The notes under the pieces were generated by a model. It ran no database searches, was not told the DNA's origin, and was given only the letters and a program-made list of their open reading frames with translations. From contig NZ_CADCSU010000065.1 in assembly GCF_902804475.1 (NCBI RefSeq), positions 1 through 64,000 of the forward strand: a stretch of 64,000 bases of DNA. The letters are read 5' to 3'. Position numbers and translations under genes: made by a program. Source of the stretch: Flavobacterium bizetiae. GTDB lineage: Bacteria > Bacteroidota > Bacteroidia > Flavobacteriales > Flavobacteriaceae. This document shows, in pieces, positions 45,089 to 54,195 of this stretch (position 1 is its first letter; every line of letters begins with the position of its first letter).

Positions 45089-47509
45089 ATGTTTACAAAA
45101 AAGATCTTACTACCCGTATTACTCTTCTCGTGTTTGTCTGCATTCAGTCAGATCTCGTTTGGAGATTCAAAGAAAATCAATGACAATTGGAAATTCAATC
45201 TTCAGGATACTCCTGAGGCTCAAAAACAAACTTACGATGATAGCAAATGGCAATCGGTAAATGTTCCGCATGACTGGAGCGTAAAAGGACAATTGAGCCC
45301 AACATTGGCAAGTTGCACTGGTTTCCTGCCTGGCGGAATTGGCTGGTATCGTAAATCAGTTACGATTCCTCAGAATAAAAAAGGAGAAAAAGTGTATTTG
45401 TATTTTGAAGGCGTTTACAACAGAAGCGAAGTTTTCATCAACGGACATTCATTAGGGAAACGTCCAAACGGTTATATTTCTTTTGCTTATGATGCGACTC
45501 AGTATGTCAATTATGGTGGAGAAAATATCATTTCGGTTCGTGTAGATCATAGTCAGAGTGCCGATTCAAGATGGTATACAGGTTCAGGAATTTACCGTGA
45601 TGTCTGGTTGGTATATTCAAATCCGGTTCATATTGCACAATGGGGAGTTTACGCTTATCCGGAAGTAAAAAAAGGAACAGGAACGCTAAATGTTGAGGTT
45701 GAAGTTGAAAATGGTTCAGCTGCAAAATCAAGTCTTACGGTTGTAAACGAATTGATCTCAAAAGATGGAAAATCGGTTGGAAAATCTTCTTCAAAAGTAG
45801 AAGTGGCCGCGAATAAAAACGGAAAGATATCGACTACAATAAATGTGAAAAATCCACAATTATGGGATTTAGAGAATCCAAATTTATACCAGCTTAAAAC
45901 CACCGTTTTTAAAGACGGAAAACAAATTGATGAAACGGTAACCAAAACCGGTTTCAGAGACTTTAAATTCGATCCCAACAATGGTTTTGCATTAAACGGA
46001 AAATGGATGAAAATGAAAGGGGTTTGTTTGCATCATGATGCAGGTGTTTTAGGTTCTGCAGTGCCAAGAGAAGTTTGGGAAACAAGACTTAAAACATTAA
46101 AAGAAATTGGTGTAAATGCAATCCGTACAAGTCACAATCCGCAAGCGCCTGTTTTTTATGAACTTTGCGACGAGTTAGGTTTATTGGTTTTAAATGAAGC
46201 GTATGACGAATGGGAATTTCCTAAACGTAAATGGCTGGAAGGCTGGAATTACGGAACTCCGGGATTCGAAGGAACCTTTGATATTTTTGCCGATTTTGCC
46301 GAAAAAGATTTAGAAGATTTTGTACGTCGTGACAGAAACCATCTATCGGTTTTTGCATGGAGTATTGGTAACGAAGTAGATTATCCAAATGATCCTTATT
46401 CTCACCCGGTTTTAGACAAAGGAAAAGAAGGTTTTGGACAAGCGAATTACGGAGGTTATAAAAAAGATGCACCAGATGCAATGCGTCTTGGAGCCATTGC
46501 TAAACGTTTGGTTGCGGCAGTAAAAAAATACGATAAATCACGTCCTACAACTGCTGGTTTAGCCGGAGTTGCCATGTCTAATGAAACCGAATATCCGGGC
46601 GCTTTAGACATTACAGGATACAATTATACCGAAAGTAAATACCAGTCAGACCACGAGAAATATCCAAACAGAGTTATTTTCGGGAGTGAAAATGTTCACG
46701 ATATGGAACCTTGGCTGGCGGTTAAAAACAACAAACATATTTTCGGACAATTCTTGTGGACAGGAATCGATTATTTAGGTGAATCAGGAAGATGGCCTTC
46801 AAGAGGTTTTTATTCAGGATTAGTAGATTTTGCCGGAGTAATCAAACCTAGAGGATATTTCCGTCAGTCGTTATGGTCAGATAAACCAATGACCTATATC
46901 GGGACTTATCCGTTAAAAGATGTAAAAGACGTTTCTAAAGATGCCTGGGCAATCTGGAATTACACTCAAGGTGAAAAAATTCGCGTAGTAGTGTATACCA
47001 ATGCTGCAAAAGCACGTTTAGAACTGAACGGAAAAGTAGTGGGAGAAACGAAAGCTTACGACGAAAAAACCGGAATTATTTATTGGGATATTCCGTTTGC
47101 TTCAGGAAAATTAGAAGCAATTGGTTTAAGCAAAGACGATAAAGAAGTGAGCAGATATGCTATTTCGACAACTCAGCAACCAGTTGAATTGACAATTGCG
47201 GAGAAAGATATCACCATTACCAAAGACAAAGGAGTAGCTAAAATTATGGTTCAGGTGAAAGATCAAAATGGTTTACCTGTAATGCTTTCAGACAATGAAG
47301 TTACCTGTACCATTAGCGGACCTGGAATTTTATTAGGATTGGAAGCAGGAAACAACAGCGACATGACCGATTATACAGATAATGTACAAAGAGTTTTTCA
47401 CGGTCATATTGCAGCCTATATTCAGGCAACAGGAGAAGCGAAGCTTATAAAAGTGACATTTACAAGTCAATGGTTGAAACCGGTTGACGTTACGATTAAC
47501 GTGAAGTAA
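45089..47509 (+). CDS. GH2 beta-galactosidase
   Basis: 806-residue glycosidase with a signal peptide ending FSQ, so probably periplasmic. Order: sugar-binding domain (NVPHDWSVKG; GGIGWYRKSV), immunoglobulin-like domain (about 190-290), TIM barrel with acid/base Glu429 in SIGNEVDYP and nucleophile Glu534 in FGSENVHD, then C-terminal DUF4982-like and Ig-like domains. Family GH2 also has glucuronidases and mannosidases; the beta-galactosidase call rests on overall resemblance and on the GH30/GH27/GH43 neighbours. Confidence 0.87.
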   Translation: MFTKKILLPVLLFSCLSAFSQISFGDSKKINDNWKFNLQDTPEAQKQTYDDSKWQSVNVPHDWSVKGQLSPTLASCTGFLPGGIGWYRKSVTIPQNKKGEKVYLYFEGVYNRSEVFINGHSLGKRPNGYISFAYDATQYVNYGGENIISVRVDHSQSADSRWYTGSGIYRDVWLVYSNPVHIAQWGVYAYPEVKKGTGTLNVEVEVENGSAAKSSLTVVNELISKDGKSVGKSSSKVEVAANKNGKISTTINVKNPQLWDLENPNLYQLKTTVFKDGKQIDETVTKTGFRDFKFDPNNGFALNGKWMKMKGVCLHHDAGVLGSAVPREVWETRLKTLKEIGVNAIRTSHNPQAPVFYELCDELGLLVLNEAYDEWEFPKRKWLEGWNYGTPGFEGTFDIFADFAEKDLEDFVRRDRNHLSVFAWSIGNEVDYPNDPYSHPVLDKGKEGFGQANYGGYKKDAPDAMRLGAIAKRLVAAVKKYDKSRPTTAGLAGVAMSNETEYPGALDITGYNYTESKYQSDHEKYPNRVIFGSENVHDMEPWLAVKNNKHIFGQFLWTGIDYLGESGRWPSRGFYSGLVDFAGVIKPRGYFRQSLWSDKPMTYIGTYPLKDVKDVSKDAWAIWNYTQGEKIRVVVYTNAAKARLELNGKVVGETKAYDEKTGIIYWDIPFASGKLEAIGLSKDDKEVSRYAISTTQQPVELTIAEKDITITKDKGVAKIMVQVKDQNGLPVMLSDNEVTCTISGPGILLGLEAGNNSDMTDYTDNVQRVFHGHIAAYIQATGEAKLIKVTFTSQWLKPVDVTINVK

Positions 47510-47814
47510 GAAAATCGGAAACAGAGATTAGACAGGTTTTAATCCCGAGTATTCGGGACTATCTGGTCTGATGGAATATTTAATTTTTTAGTCCCAGCGG
47601 GACGAGATATTTATAGATATATCGCTCCGCAGGAGCTAATAAAACAGATTAAAAATCATTGTAATCTTTTTAATCTGTGGCAAAATAAATTGACACCTAA
47701 AGATTGTCAACAGAGACCTGACAAGTTTTAAAACCGGTCAGGTCTAATTTTTAATACAGATATAAAAAAGTTTATTATATTTAAAGTGTAATATTTACAT
47801 TTATTTAAAATAAA
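47510..47814. other. Intergenic hairpin cluster between GH2 and GH27
   Basis: 305 bases, no gene. Hairpins: TCCCGA-GTAT-TCGGGA (47543-47558), GTCCC-AGC-GGGAC (47591-47603) and GCTCC-GCA-GGAGC (47624-47636). An AATCTGTGGC-type repeat follows near 47674. The last 50 bases before GH27 are AT-rich (TATATTTA near 47777) and may hold a promoter. Confidence 0.6.
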
Positions 47815-49185
47815 ATGAAGATAAAAAATACAATTGCTCTGGCAATAGGCGTTGTTTTAGCATCAGTTGCTACGAATGCACAAACAACAACTTTCAAAAA
47901 AGACGAATTCAAACAATGGGCACAAACGCCGCCAATGGGATGGAATAGCTGGGATTGCTACGGTTCTACAGTAGAAGAACACGAAGTAAAAGCCAACGCC
48001 GATTATATGGTAAAAAACCTGAAAAAATTTGGCTGGGAATATGTGGTTGTAGACATTAGATGGTTTGTAGAAAATGACAAAGCAGGAGGATACAATCAAA
48101 CAGATCCGCGTTATGTAATCGATCAATACGGAAGATATTTGCCGGCTTTAAATCGTTTTCCATCTGCAAAAGACGGACAAGGATTTAAACCTTTGGCGGA
48201 TTACATCCATAAAAAAGGATTAAAATTCGGGATTCATATTATGCGCGGCATCCCTAAAAAAGCCGTTGAAGACAAATTGCCAATAAAAGGTACAAACGCA
48301 ATTACAGCTGATCAGATTTACTCAACAGCATTACAATGCGAATGGTTAAAGGACAATTATACCGTTGTTGCAGACAAACCCGGAGCACAGGAATATTACG
48401 ATTCGTTATTTGAATTGTATGCACAATGGGGCGTAGATTTTATTAAAATCGATGATTTATCAAGACCTTACCACGAAGGAGAAATTAACTTAATAAGAAA
48501 TGCGATCGATAAATGTGGACGTAAAATTGTATTGAGCACTTCGCCGGGCGAAACACCAATCGAAGCCGCACCGCACGTAACGACTCACGCCAATATGTGG
48601 AGAATGGTAGATGATGTTTGGGACACATGGCCACACATTACACACTTAATGAAAGTAAGCGAAAAATGGTATCCGTACATTGCGCCAGGAACATGGCCAG
48701 ATTGCGATATGATTCCGCTTGGACGTATTTCTTTAAGAGGAGAACGTGGCGAAGACAGAATGTCGCGATTAACAAAAGACGAACAATATACTTTAATTAC
48801 TTTCTTTAATATTTTTAAATCCCCGTTGTTTTTTGGTGGAGATTTACCAAGTAATGATGCCTTTACTCTGTCATTATTAACCAATAAAGAAGTGGTAAAA
48901 ATGCACAACGAAAGCACCGATGTAAAACAACTTTTCCAGAAAGACGGTAAAATCGCGGTAACCTCAAAAAATCCGAAAGACGGAAGTGTTTATCTGGCAT
49001 TGTTTAACATTTCGGATACGGCAACAGAAACGATTTCAGTAGATTTATCAGATCTTGGAATTTCAGGTTCAGCTCAGGTAACTAATTTATGGACAGGCGA
49101 GAAATCAGCCGTTTCATCAACAGCAATTTCATCAACTTTAAAACCGCATAGTTCAGTGTTGTATCAATTAAAAGCAAAAAAATAA
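47815..49185 (+). CDS. GH27 alpha-galactosidase (or beta-L-arabinopyranosidase)
   Basis: 456 residues with a signal peptide ending TNAQ. TPPMGWNSWDCYG opens the barrel, the nucleophile is Asp213 in FIKIDDL, and the acid is Asp267 in RMVDDVWDTW. A C-terminal beta-sandwich domain follows from about 370. GH27 contains both alpha-galactosidases and beta-L-arabinopyranosidases; either sugar occurs as a terminal group on arabinogalactan. Its stop overlaps the GH43 start by one base (TAATG), so both are translated together. Confidence 0.88.
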   Translation: MKIKNTIALAIGVVLASVATNAQTTTFKKDEFKQWAQTPPMGWNSWDCYGSTVEEHEVKANADYMVKNLKKFGWEYVVVDIRWFVENDKAGGYNQTDPRYVIDQYGRYLPALNRFPSAKDGQGFKPLADYIHKKGLKFGIHIMRGIPKKAVEDKLPIKGTNAITADQIYSTALQCEWLKDNYTVVADKPGAQEYYDSLFELYAQWGVDFIKIDDLSRPYHEGEINLIRNAIDKCGRKIVLSTSPGETPIEAAPHVTTHANMWRMVDDVWDTWPHITHLMKVSEKWYPYIAPGTWPDCDMIPLGRISLRGERGEDRMSRLTKDEQYTLITFFNIFKSPLFFGGDLPSNDAFTLSLLTNKEVVKMHNESTDVKQLFQKDGKIAVTSKNPKDGSVYLALFNISDTATETISVDLSDLGISGSAQVTNLWTGEKSAVSSTAISSTLKPHSSVLYQLKAKK

Positions 49186-51119
49186 TGAGAAAAACACATT
49201 TTAGTCTTGTATTATTTTTAATGCTATTTTCTTCTTTACAAGCCCAGAATACCCCAAAAGGAACCCTGCCAGTAATTGCCGATAAAGATTTAACCGCTTA
49301 TTTGTTTGTGTACTTTACCGGAAATACTGTCGAAGAAGAAGCTGTGCGATATGCAATAAGCGCCGATGGTTATCATTATTACCATTTAAATAATAACAAA
49401 CCAGTGATCGATAGTAAAACAATCAGTTCAACCGGAGGAGTTCGTGATCCGCATATTTTGCGTGGCGATGATGGCAAAACATTTTATATGGTTTTAACCG
49501 ATATGACTTCGTCTAAAGGCTGGGACAGTAATCGCGCCATGATTTTACTTAAAAGTACCGATTTGGTAAAATGGGAAAGCAACGTAGTAAACATTCAAAC
49601 TACTTTTCCTGGAAATGAAAACCTGAAACGTGTTTGGGCACCACAAACTATTTATGATGCTAAAGCAGGAAAATATTTAGTGTACTTTAGTTTGCAATAT
49701 GCAGGAGGTCCGGATAAAATTTATTACGCTTACGCCAATAAGGATTTCACGGCTCTTGAAAGCGCTCCAAAATTATTGTTTGTACCAAAATCAGAGCGAG
49801 CTTGTATTGATGGCGATATTATAGAAAAAGATGGCGTTTATCATCTTTTCTATAAAACCGAAGGAGGAAAAGCAGGAATCAAAGTGGCGACAACGACAGA
49901 TTTAACTTCAGGAAAATGGATAGAAAATGACAATTATTTGCAACAAACCCAGGATGGAGTAGAAGGTTCAAGCGTTTTCAAACTCAACAATTCTGAGGAT
50001 TATATCCTGATGTATGATGTCTATACCAAAGGAAAATATCAGTTTACCAAAACCAAAGATCTGGAGAATTTTACGGTAATTGATAATGATATTTCGATGG
50101 ACTTTAATCCTCGTCACGGAACAATTTTGCCTATTACGCGTTCTGAATTAAAGAGATTAATGGCAAAATGGGGAACGCCTGAAAAATTTCCAAAAATAAA
50201 CAATAATCCCGTTCTGGAAGGTTATTATGCTGATCCTGAGATTTTATATTCAAATAAAACCAAGAAATATTACATCTATCCAACAAGCGACGGATTCGAT
50301 GGCTGGTCAGGTAATTATTTTAAAACCTTTTCATCAGATAATTTAACCGACTGGAAAGACGAAGGTATTATTGTAGATCTTAGAAAAGATGTAAGCTGGG
50401 CCAACAGAAATGCCTGGGCACCTTGTATTGTAGAGAAAAAGATAAAAGGAAAATACCAGTATTTCTATTATTTTACAGCAGCTCAAAAAGTGGGTGTTGC
50501 TTCATCAGACAATCCAACAGGGCCTTTTAAAGATAGCGGAAAAGCTTTAGTCAGCACAAGGCCGGAAGGCGTGAAAGACGGACAGGAAATTGACCCTGAT
50601 GTTTTTACAGATCCTAAAACCGGTAAAAGTTATTTGTATTGGGGCAACGGATATATGGCTGTAGCCGAATTGAATGCCGATATGATTTCACTTAAAAAGG
50701 GAACTACTAAAATCATTCAGGTAGACAACACTTACAGAGAAGGAACTTATGTAATCTACCGAAACGGACAGTACTATTTCTTGTGGAGTGAAGACGATAC
50801 CAGAAGCCCAAATTATAAAGTGAGATACGGAGTGGCGAAGTCGCCATTAGGACCAATAGAAATCCCGAAAAACAATATCGTCATACAAGGAAATCCAGCC
50901 GAGGGAATCTATGCAACAGGACATAATTCGGTTTTGCAAATTCCAAATAAAGACGAATGGTACATTGTTTACCACCGATTTTCATATCCAACAGGAATAA
51001 AAATGGGAGATGCGGGCGGTTTTCATCGTGAAGTTTGTATCGACAAGCTAGAGTTTAATCAGGATGGGACTATTAAACAAGTACTACCAACTCATTTGGG
51101 CATAAAGGCAATAAAATAA
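49185..51119 (+). CDS. Tandem double-domain GH43 glycosidase
   Basis: 644 residues with a signal peptide ending LQAQ and two five-bladed propellers in tandem. The first (about 30-325) has Asp88 in VRDPHI, Asp209 in CIDGD and Glu260 in GVEGSS. The second (about 335-640) has Asp350 in YYADPEI, Asp470 in IDPDVF and Glu519 in REGTYV. So each has candidates for base, pKa modulator and acid. GH43 members include arabinofuranosidases and exo-beta-1,3-galactanases, both useful on arabinogalactan. It ends the locus at a strong terminator. Confidence 0.85.
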   Translation: MRKTHFSLVLFLMLFSSLQAQNTPKGTLPVIADKDLTAYLFVYFTGNTVEEEAVRYAISADGYHYYHLNNNKPVIDSKTISSTGGVRDPHILRGDDGKTFYMVLTDMTSSKGWDSNRAMILLKSTDLVKWESNVVNIQTTFPGNENLKRVWAPQTIYDAKAGKYLVYFSLQYAGGPDKIYYAYANKDFTALESAPKLLFVPKSERACIDGDIIEKDGVYHLFYKTEGGKAGIKVATTTDLTSGKWIENDNYLQQTQDGVEGSSVFKLNNSEDYILMYDVYTKGKYQFTKTKDLENFTVIDNDISMDFNPRHGTILPITRSELKRLMAKWGTPEKFPKINNNPVLEGYYADPEILYSNKTKKYYIYPTSDGFDGWSGNYFKTFSSDNLTDWKDEGIIVDLRKDVSWANRNAWAPCIVEKKIKGKYQYFYYFTAAQKVGVASSDNPTGPFKDSGKALVSTRPEGVKDGQEIDPDVFTDPKTGKSYLYWGNGYMAVAELNADMISLKKGTTKIIQVDNTYREGTYVIYRNGQYYFLWSEDDTRSPNYKVRYGVAKSPLGPIEIPKNNIVIQGNPAEGIYATGHNSVLQIPNKDEWYIVYHRFSYPTGIKMGDAGGFHREVCIDKLEFNQDGTIKQVLPTHLGIKAIK

Positions 51120-51467
51120 TTTCACATATTAATTTTGGTCAGTAAGGACTATTTCTTTGGATAGAAATAGTCCTTATTTTTTTTATATCCGCTTCAAAAA
51201 CAGGTAGGATACCAAAAAGTTTTTATAAACTAAATAGTAGCCAAAGAATAGCTAATTCGAAGTAAAAATTTACAATTTAGATTTAATTACAACTTTTAGT
51301 TATATTCTATAAGAGGGTTTGTAAGAAAAAAAAACGAGATAATGCGTAATATTGCGGAGAAGAATATTGTTTTAAAATAATTATACTAAATCGTTTTTTT
51401 AAACTGTTTCCCGTAATTCTTTACTACAATAAATACATGTTTTTTTTAAATAATCCCCCAAATTATT
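51120..51467. other. Intergenic region after the galactan-type locus
   Basis: 348 bases. The terminator (51143-51184) is followed by AT-rich DNA with no recognisable gene, hairpin or clear promoter consensus. Confidence 0.6.
51143..51184 (+). terminator. Strong terminator ending the galactan-type locus
   Basis: A perfect 13-bp stem TAAGGACTATTTC (51143-51155) with GAAATAGTCCTTA (51164-51176), an 8-base loop and an eight-T run, 23 bases after the GH43 stop. Confidence 0.9.
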
Positions 51468-51881
51468 ATGTTCTTTACCCTTACTCATGACCAAGTTCAA
51501 TTCCAGTATGGATCTAATCGATGGCAGTACAGCTATAATGAGATTGTAGAACTTGGCTTACTCAAAAAAAAGAAGACTTACCTTCTTGAAAATTGCGCTT
51601 TTATTGCAGTAACAGCTTTGGCTTATTATTGCATGGTTTTCTCTAATTTATCTGAGTTGTACTACATAGGACCTACCTTATTAGTCTATACAATTCTTAT
51701 TATTTTGAGATTTCACAATGACATCGAATTCGAATATTATGTCATTGTAAGAGATATTTATAAAAAAGAAACCAAGGTAAAAATCGATGGTTTAGATCGT
51801 TCTATAATAGGAAAGCAGATTGATCATTTTTTAAATCTCAATTTCAACCGATTATTACAGAAAACAAAAAAGAACCAATAA
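51468..51881 (+). CDS. Small membrane protein of unknown function
   Basis: 137 residues, not recognised. A soluble N-terminus of about 40 residues (FQYGSNRWQYSYNEIVELGL) resembles a small beta-sheet domain. Two membrane segments (about 43-60 and 66-83) follow, then a charged C-terminus ending LQKTKKNQ. This layout recalls PH-domain-like membrane proteins, but that is a loose impression. A 29-codon membrane peptide gene follows after 10 bases. Confidence 0.6.
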   Translation: MFFTLTHDQVQFQYGSNRWQYSYNEIVELGLLKKKKTYLLENCAFIAVTALAYYCMVFSNLSELYYIGPTLLVYTILIILRFHNDIEFEYYVIVRDIYKKETKVKIDGLDRSIIGKQIDHFLNLNFNRLLQKTKKNQ

Positions 51882-51891
51882 AACTAAAACA

Positions 51892-51981
51892 ATGATAATA
51901 TCAGGAATTTCCCTTTACGATTTAGTTTTAATGGCAGCGGCTATTCTATATGGTTTCTTTATTACAACTAAAAAAAAATGA
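51892..51981 (+). CDS. Possible 29-residue membrane peptide
   Basis: ATG at 51892 opens 29 codons starting MIISGISLYDLVLMAAAILY and ending in three lysines. It is a single predicted membrane helix with a positive cytoplasmic tail. It lies 10 bases after the previous stop, behind an A-rich leader like those of real genes. No family recognised; expression is unproven. Confidence 0.4.
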   Translation: MIISGISLYDLVLMAAAILYGFFITTKKK

Positions 51982-52035
51982 ACACACACTATTACATTAA
52001 CCTACTATTGTGGTAGTATGAAATTAAACCTTAAA

Positions 52036-52083
52036 GTATAGCTGTAATACTAAAAGTTTAATAACGGTCAGTTTTAGCTATAC
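52036..52083. promoter_or_regulatory. Inverted repeat ahead of the XRE regulator gene
   Basis: GTATAGCT (52036-52043) and AGCTATAC (52076-52083) are exact inverses, with CTAAAA/TTTTAG (52050-52055, 52072-52077) nested inside. It is 20 bases before the XRE start, so it may be its own operator or a folded leader. Confidence 0.35.
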
Positions 52084-52103
52084 AAAATACCCCCAATAAA
52101 ATT

Positions 52104-52490
52104 ATGACCACTTCGATAAAAAATAAAATAAAAAGCATTAGAGAATTAAAAAATTATACCCAGGAATATATGGCGGATCAACTAGGAGTTACACAGGCAG
52201 GTTATAGTAAAATTGAAAAAGGAAAAACCATTCTTTCCTATGTAAAGTTGGTCGAAATCGCCCGTATTCTCGAAGTTAGCGTAGAAGATGTTATTAGCTT
52301 TGACAGTCAGAGATATTTTAACAATGTCAATAAAGTTAGAGGCAACAACAACGGAAGTATTCAGATTAACTCAGATAATAGTGCCGCTCTTAAAGGGTTG
52401 TACGAAGATAAAATAAAGCTTCTGGAAAAATTATTACTTAAAACAGAAGAGGAACTATGCCGTTACAAAGATCGTTTCGGACAAATTTGA
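52104..52490 (+). CDS. XRE-family DNA-binding protein with coiled coil
   Basis: 128 residues. Helix-turn-helix domain (about 7-65) with IRELKNYTQEYMADQLGVTQ, SKIEKGKT and LVEIARILEVS. A short Asn-rich linker (RGNNNGSIQINSDN) leads to a C-terminal coiled coil (about 98-122, YEDKIKLLEKLLLKTEEEL) that probably dimerises it. Such proteins are common single regulators in Bacteroidota. No target can be named, but an inverted repeat just upstream suggests autoregulation. Confidence 0.85.
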   Translation: MTTSIKNKIKSIRELKNYTQEYMADQLGVTQAGYSKIEKGKTILSYVKLVEIARILEVSVEDVISFDSQRYFNNVNKVRGNNNGSIQINSDNSAALKGLYEDKIKLLEKLLLKTEEELCRYKDRFGQI

Positions 52491-52605
52491 AGGTCCTGTG
52501 ACTATCGTGTTGCTGTATCAATTTATTTTACCAAAGGGTGTATGAAATTTTCAGACACCCTTTTTTATTTCTTCAAAATTTAAAAAAAATCACTAAAAGT
52601 GGGTA

Positions 52606-52635
52606 TTGTGTATTCTATAAAAGCAATATAATTTG
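52606..52635 (+). promoter_or_regulatory. Candidate Bacteroidota promoter for the 52656 gene
   Basis: TTG (52606-52608), an 18-base spacer and TATAATTTG (52627-52635), 21 bases before the ATG. The -7 box has one base more or less than TAnnTTTG depending on which TA is used, so this is a near match. Confidence 0.4.
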
Positions 52636-52655
52636 GTGGGAATATTTTTTAAGAA

Positions 52656-52988
52656 ATGAAATCAAAAATAAGCCTAATGCTTTTCGTATTGCTACTCTGT
52701 AGTTGCACTACCAATACTTTTTCCGGTTATGTCTACGATTATGATACAGAACATCCCATTAAAAATGTACAAATAGACAGCAACGGAAATCAAACTGAAA
52801 CAGACAGTTCAGGGTATTTTAGCATACAGGTAAAACCCAATAAAATCTGTAAAATAGTATTAAGAAAAGAAGGTTACGCCACAAAAATAGTCAACCGAAA
52901 ACCGGATTCTCTTGGCGTATTTTCAAAAAAGAACCTTAGGAATGTCAGGATTTATTTGTTCGACAAGGATAGCGATCTTTCTCATTAA
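52656..52988 (+). CDS. Small lipoprotein with carboxypeptidase-regulatory-like fold
   Basis: 110 residues with lipobox LCSC (LLLCSCTTN). The mature part is a single beta-sandwich: FSGYVYDYDTEHPIKNVQID, then ETDSSGYFSIQV, the CarboxypepD_reg pattern in which a variable region is followed by D-x-x-G-x-F. Probably an envelope protein. It ends at the bidirectional terminator shared with the YegP gene. Function unknown. Confidence 0.7.
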   Translation: MKSKISLMLFVLLLCSCTTNTFSGYVYDYDTEHPIKNVQIDSNGNQTETDSSGYFSIQVKPNKICKIVLRKEGYATKIVNRKPDSLGVFSKKNLRNVRIYLFDKDSDLSH

Positions 52989-53030
52989 AAGAGAAAGTTG
53001 TGAAGTTTAAAAAACTTAAGTATAGTCATA

Positions 53031-53062
53031 AAAAAAAACGGGGTCGCATAACCCCGTTTTTT
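53031..53062. terminator. Bidirectional terminator, 52656 gene / YegP
   Basis: CGGGG (53039-53043) pairs with CCCCG (53052-53056), flanked by A8 and T6, between convergent genes. Confidence 0.85.
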
Positions 53063-53080
53063 CTATATTATAAAATTTTA

Positions 53081-53413
53081 TTATACTGTTTGATCGTCTG
53101 TAGTTGCATCAGGAGCATTTTTCTTTACTGATTCAATTCCGTTTTCTCTTGCCGAAACACTTTCGTACATTTCGCTTGAGCCAATAATCTGACCATTGCT
53201 AGCCTTTAAATTAAAATACGGTTTTCCGTTACTCGATTCTTTTCTGTCAAAGCGACCATCATCCTGAGAATTGGTTTTTACAGATTCGATTCCGTTTGTA
53301 CAAGCTGCTTTTGTAGTATAACCTTCGCTGGTTAAAATAGTCTGGCCATTACCTGCTTTTAAATTAAATTGGAATTCACCATTGGTTCTTTTAGTAATTA
53401 CAAATTTTCCCAT
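53081..53413 (-). CDS. YegP family protein (two DUF1508 repeats)
   Basis: 110-residue soluble protein made of two DUF1508 units: FQFNLKAGNGQTILTSEGY with GIESVKTNS, then PYFNLKASNGQIIGSSEMY with GIESVKKNA. Each unit is a small beta-beta-alpha-type motif. The family is widespread, including E. coli YegP, and its role is not established. Length is typical of the double-repeat form. It stands alone, divergent from the NlpE-like lipoprotein gene with 277 bases between. Confidence 0.92.
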   Translation of the reverse strand: MGKFVITKRTNGEFQFNLKAGNGQTILTSEGYTTKAACTNGIESVKTNSQDDGRFDRKESSNGKPYFNLKASNGQIIGSSEMYESVSARENGIESVKKNAPDATTDDQTV

Positions 53414-53690
53414 GTAGTTTTATTTTAGTTAAATATTATTTATTTGCTTTAGATAAAAATACAAAACTTGATCATATAAATCATACAAATACAAAAAATA
53501 ATCATTGATTAACAGAAAATTATCAATAGAATAAAAGTCCTTGTGATTCATGATTTCAAAGTAAAATTTTATTGAAAAGAAATGCCTTAAAGGTTCTCTT
53601 TATTGATTTTTTGCTTTACAAATTAAAAGTATACAACATAATTAAATACAAATAAAATCTTATATTTACTTTTTTTATATCTATAATGTC

Positions 53691-54173
53691 ATGAAAAAGT
53701 TAGTATTGTTGTTAGTTGTTACCTTTCTGTCAATGTCCTGTAATTCGAATAAAAAAGAAGAAAACATTCAGGGACCATTAGAAAACGTCGATAATGAAAG
53801 TACAGAAAGTGTAGTGGGACAGGTAATGGTATATGAAGGTATATTGCCTTGTGCAGATTGTGAGGGAATCGAAACAATCTTGAAAATTTATCAGGGTGAT
53901 GGAACAATAGAAGGCCATACATTTGAATTAACAAGCATTTATAAGGGCAAAGAACCTAATAATAAGTTCGTAGTAACAGGAAATTATAATCTCGAGAGAG
54001 GATTAGAAAAAGATCCCGACGGAACAATTTATATCCTTAATTATGATAAGCCAGAAGCAAATCAGGTATTTTATGGCTATTCATCAAAAGATCCGGATAC
54101 TATATATTTGCTCAATAATAAGCGCGAAAAAATAAAATCTAAGTTGAAGTATTTTTTAACGTTAAACGAATAG
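53691..54173 (+). CDS. NlpE-like lipoprotein with CxxC motif
   Basis: 160-residue lipoprotein with lipobox SMSC. The mature domain has YEGILPCADCEGIETILKIYQ, the CxxC-bearing start of the NlpE N-terminal beta-barrel domain, followed by NYNLERG and the later strands (PDTIYLLNNK). In E. coli NlpE senses envelope and copper stress, but most Bacteroidota homologues have only this domain and no known role. Monocistronic, with a strong shared terminator downstream. Confidence 0.83.
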   Translation: MKKLVLLLVVTFLSMSCNSNKKEENIQGPLENVDNESTESVVGQVMVYEGILPCADCEGIETILKIYQGDGTIEGHTFELTSIYKGKEPNNKFVVTGNYNLERGLEKDPDGTIYILNYDKPEANQVFYGYSSKDPDTIYLLNNKREKIKSKLKYFLTLNE

Positions 54174-54195
54174 AAATATCTTTTTTTAGTTATAG

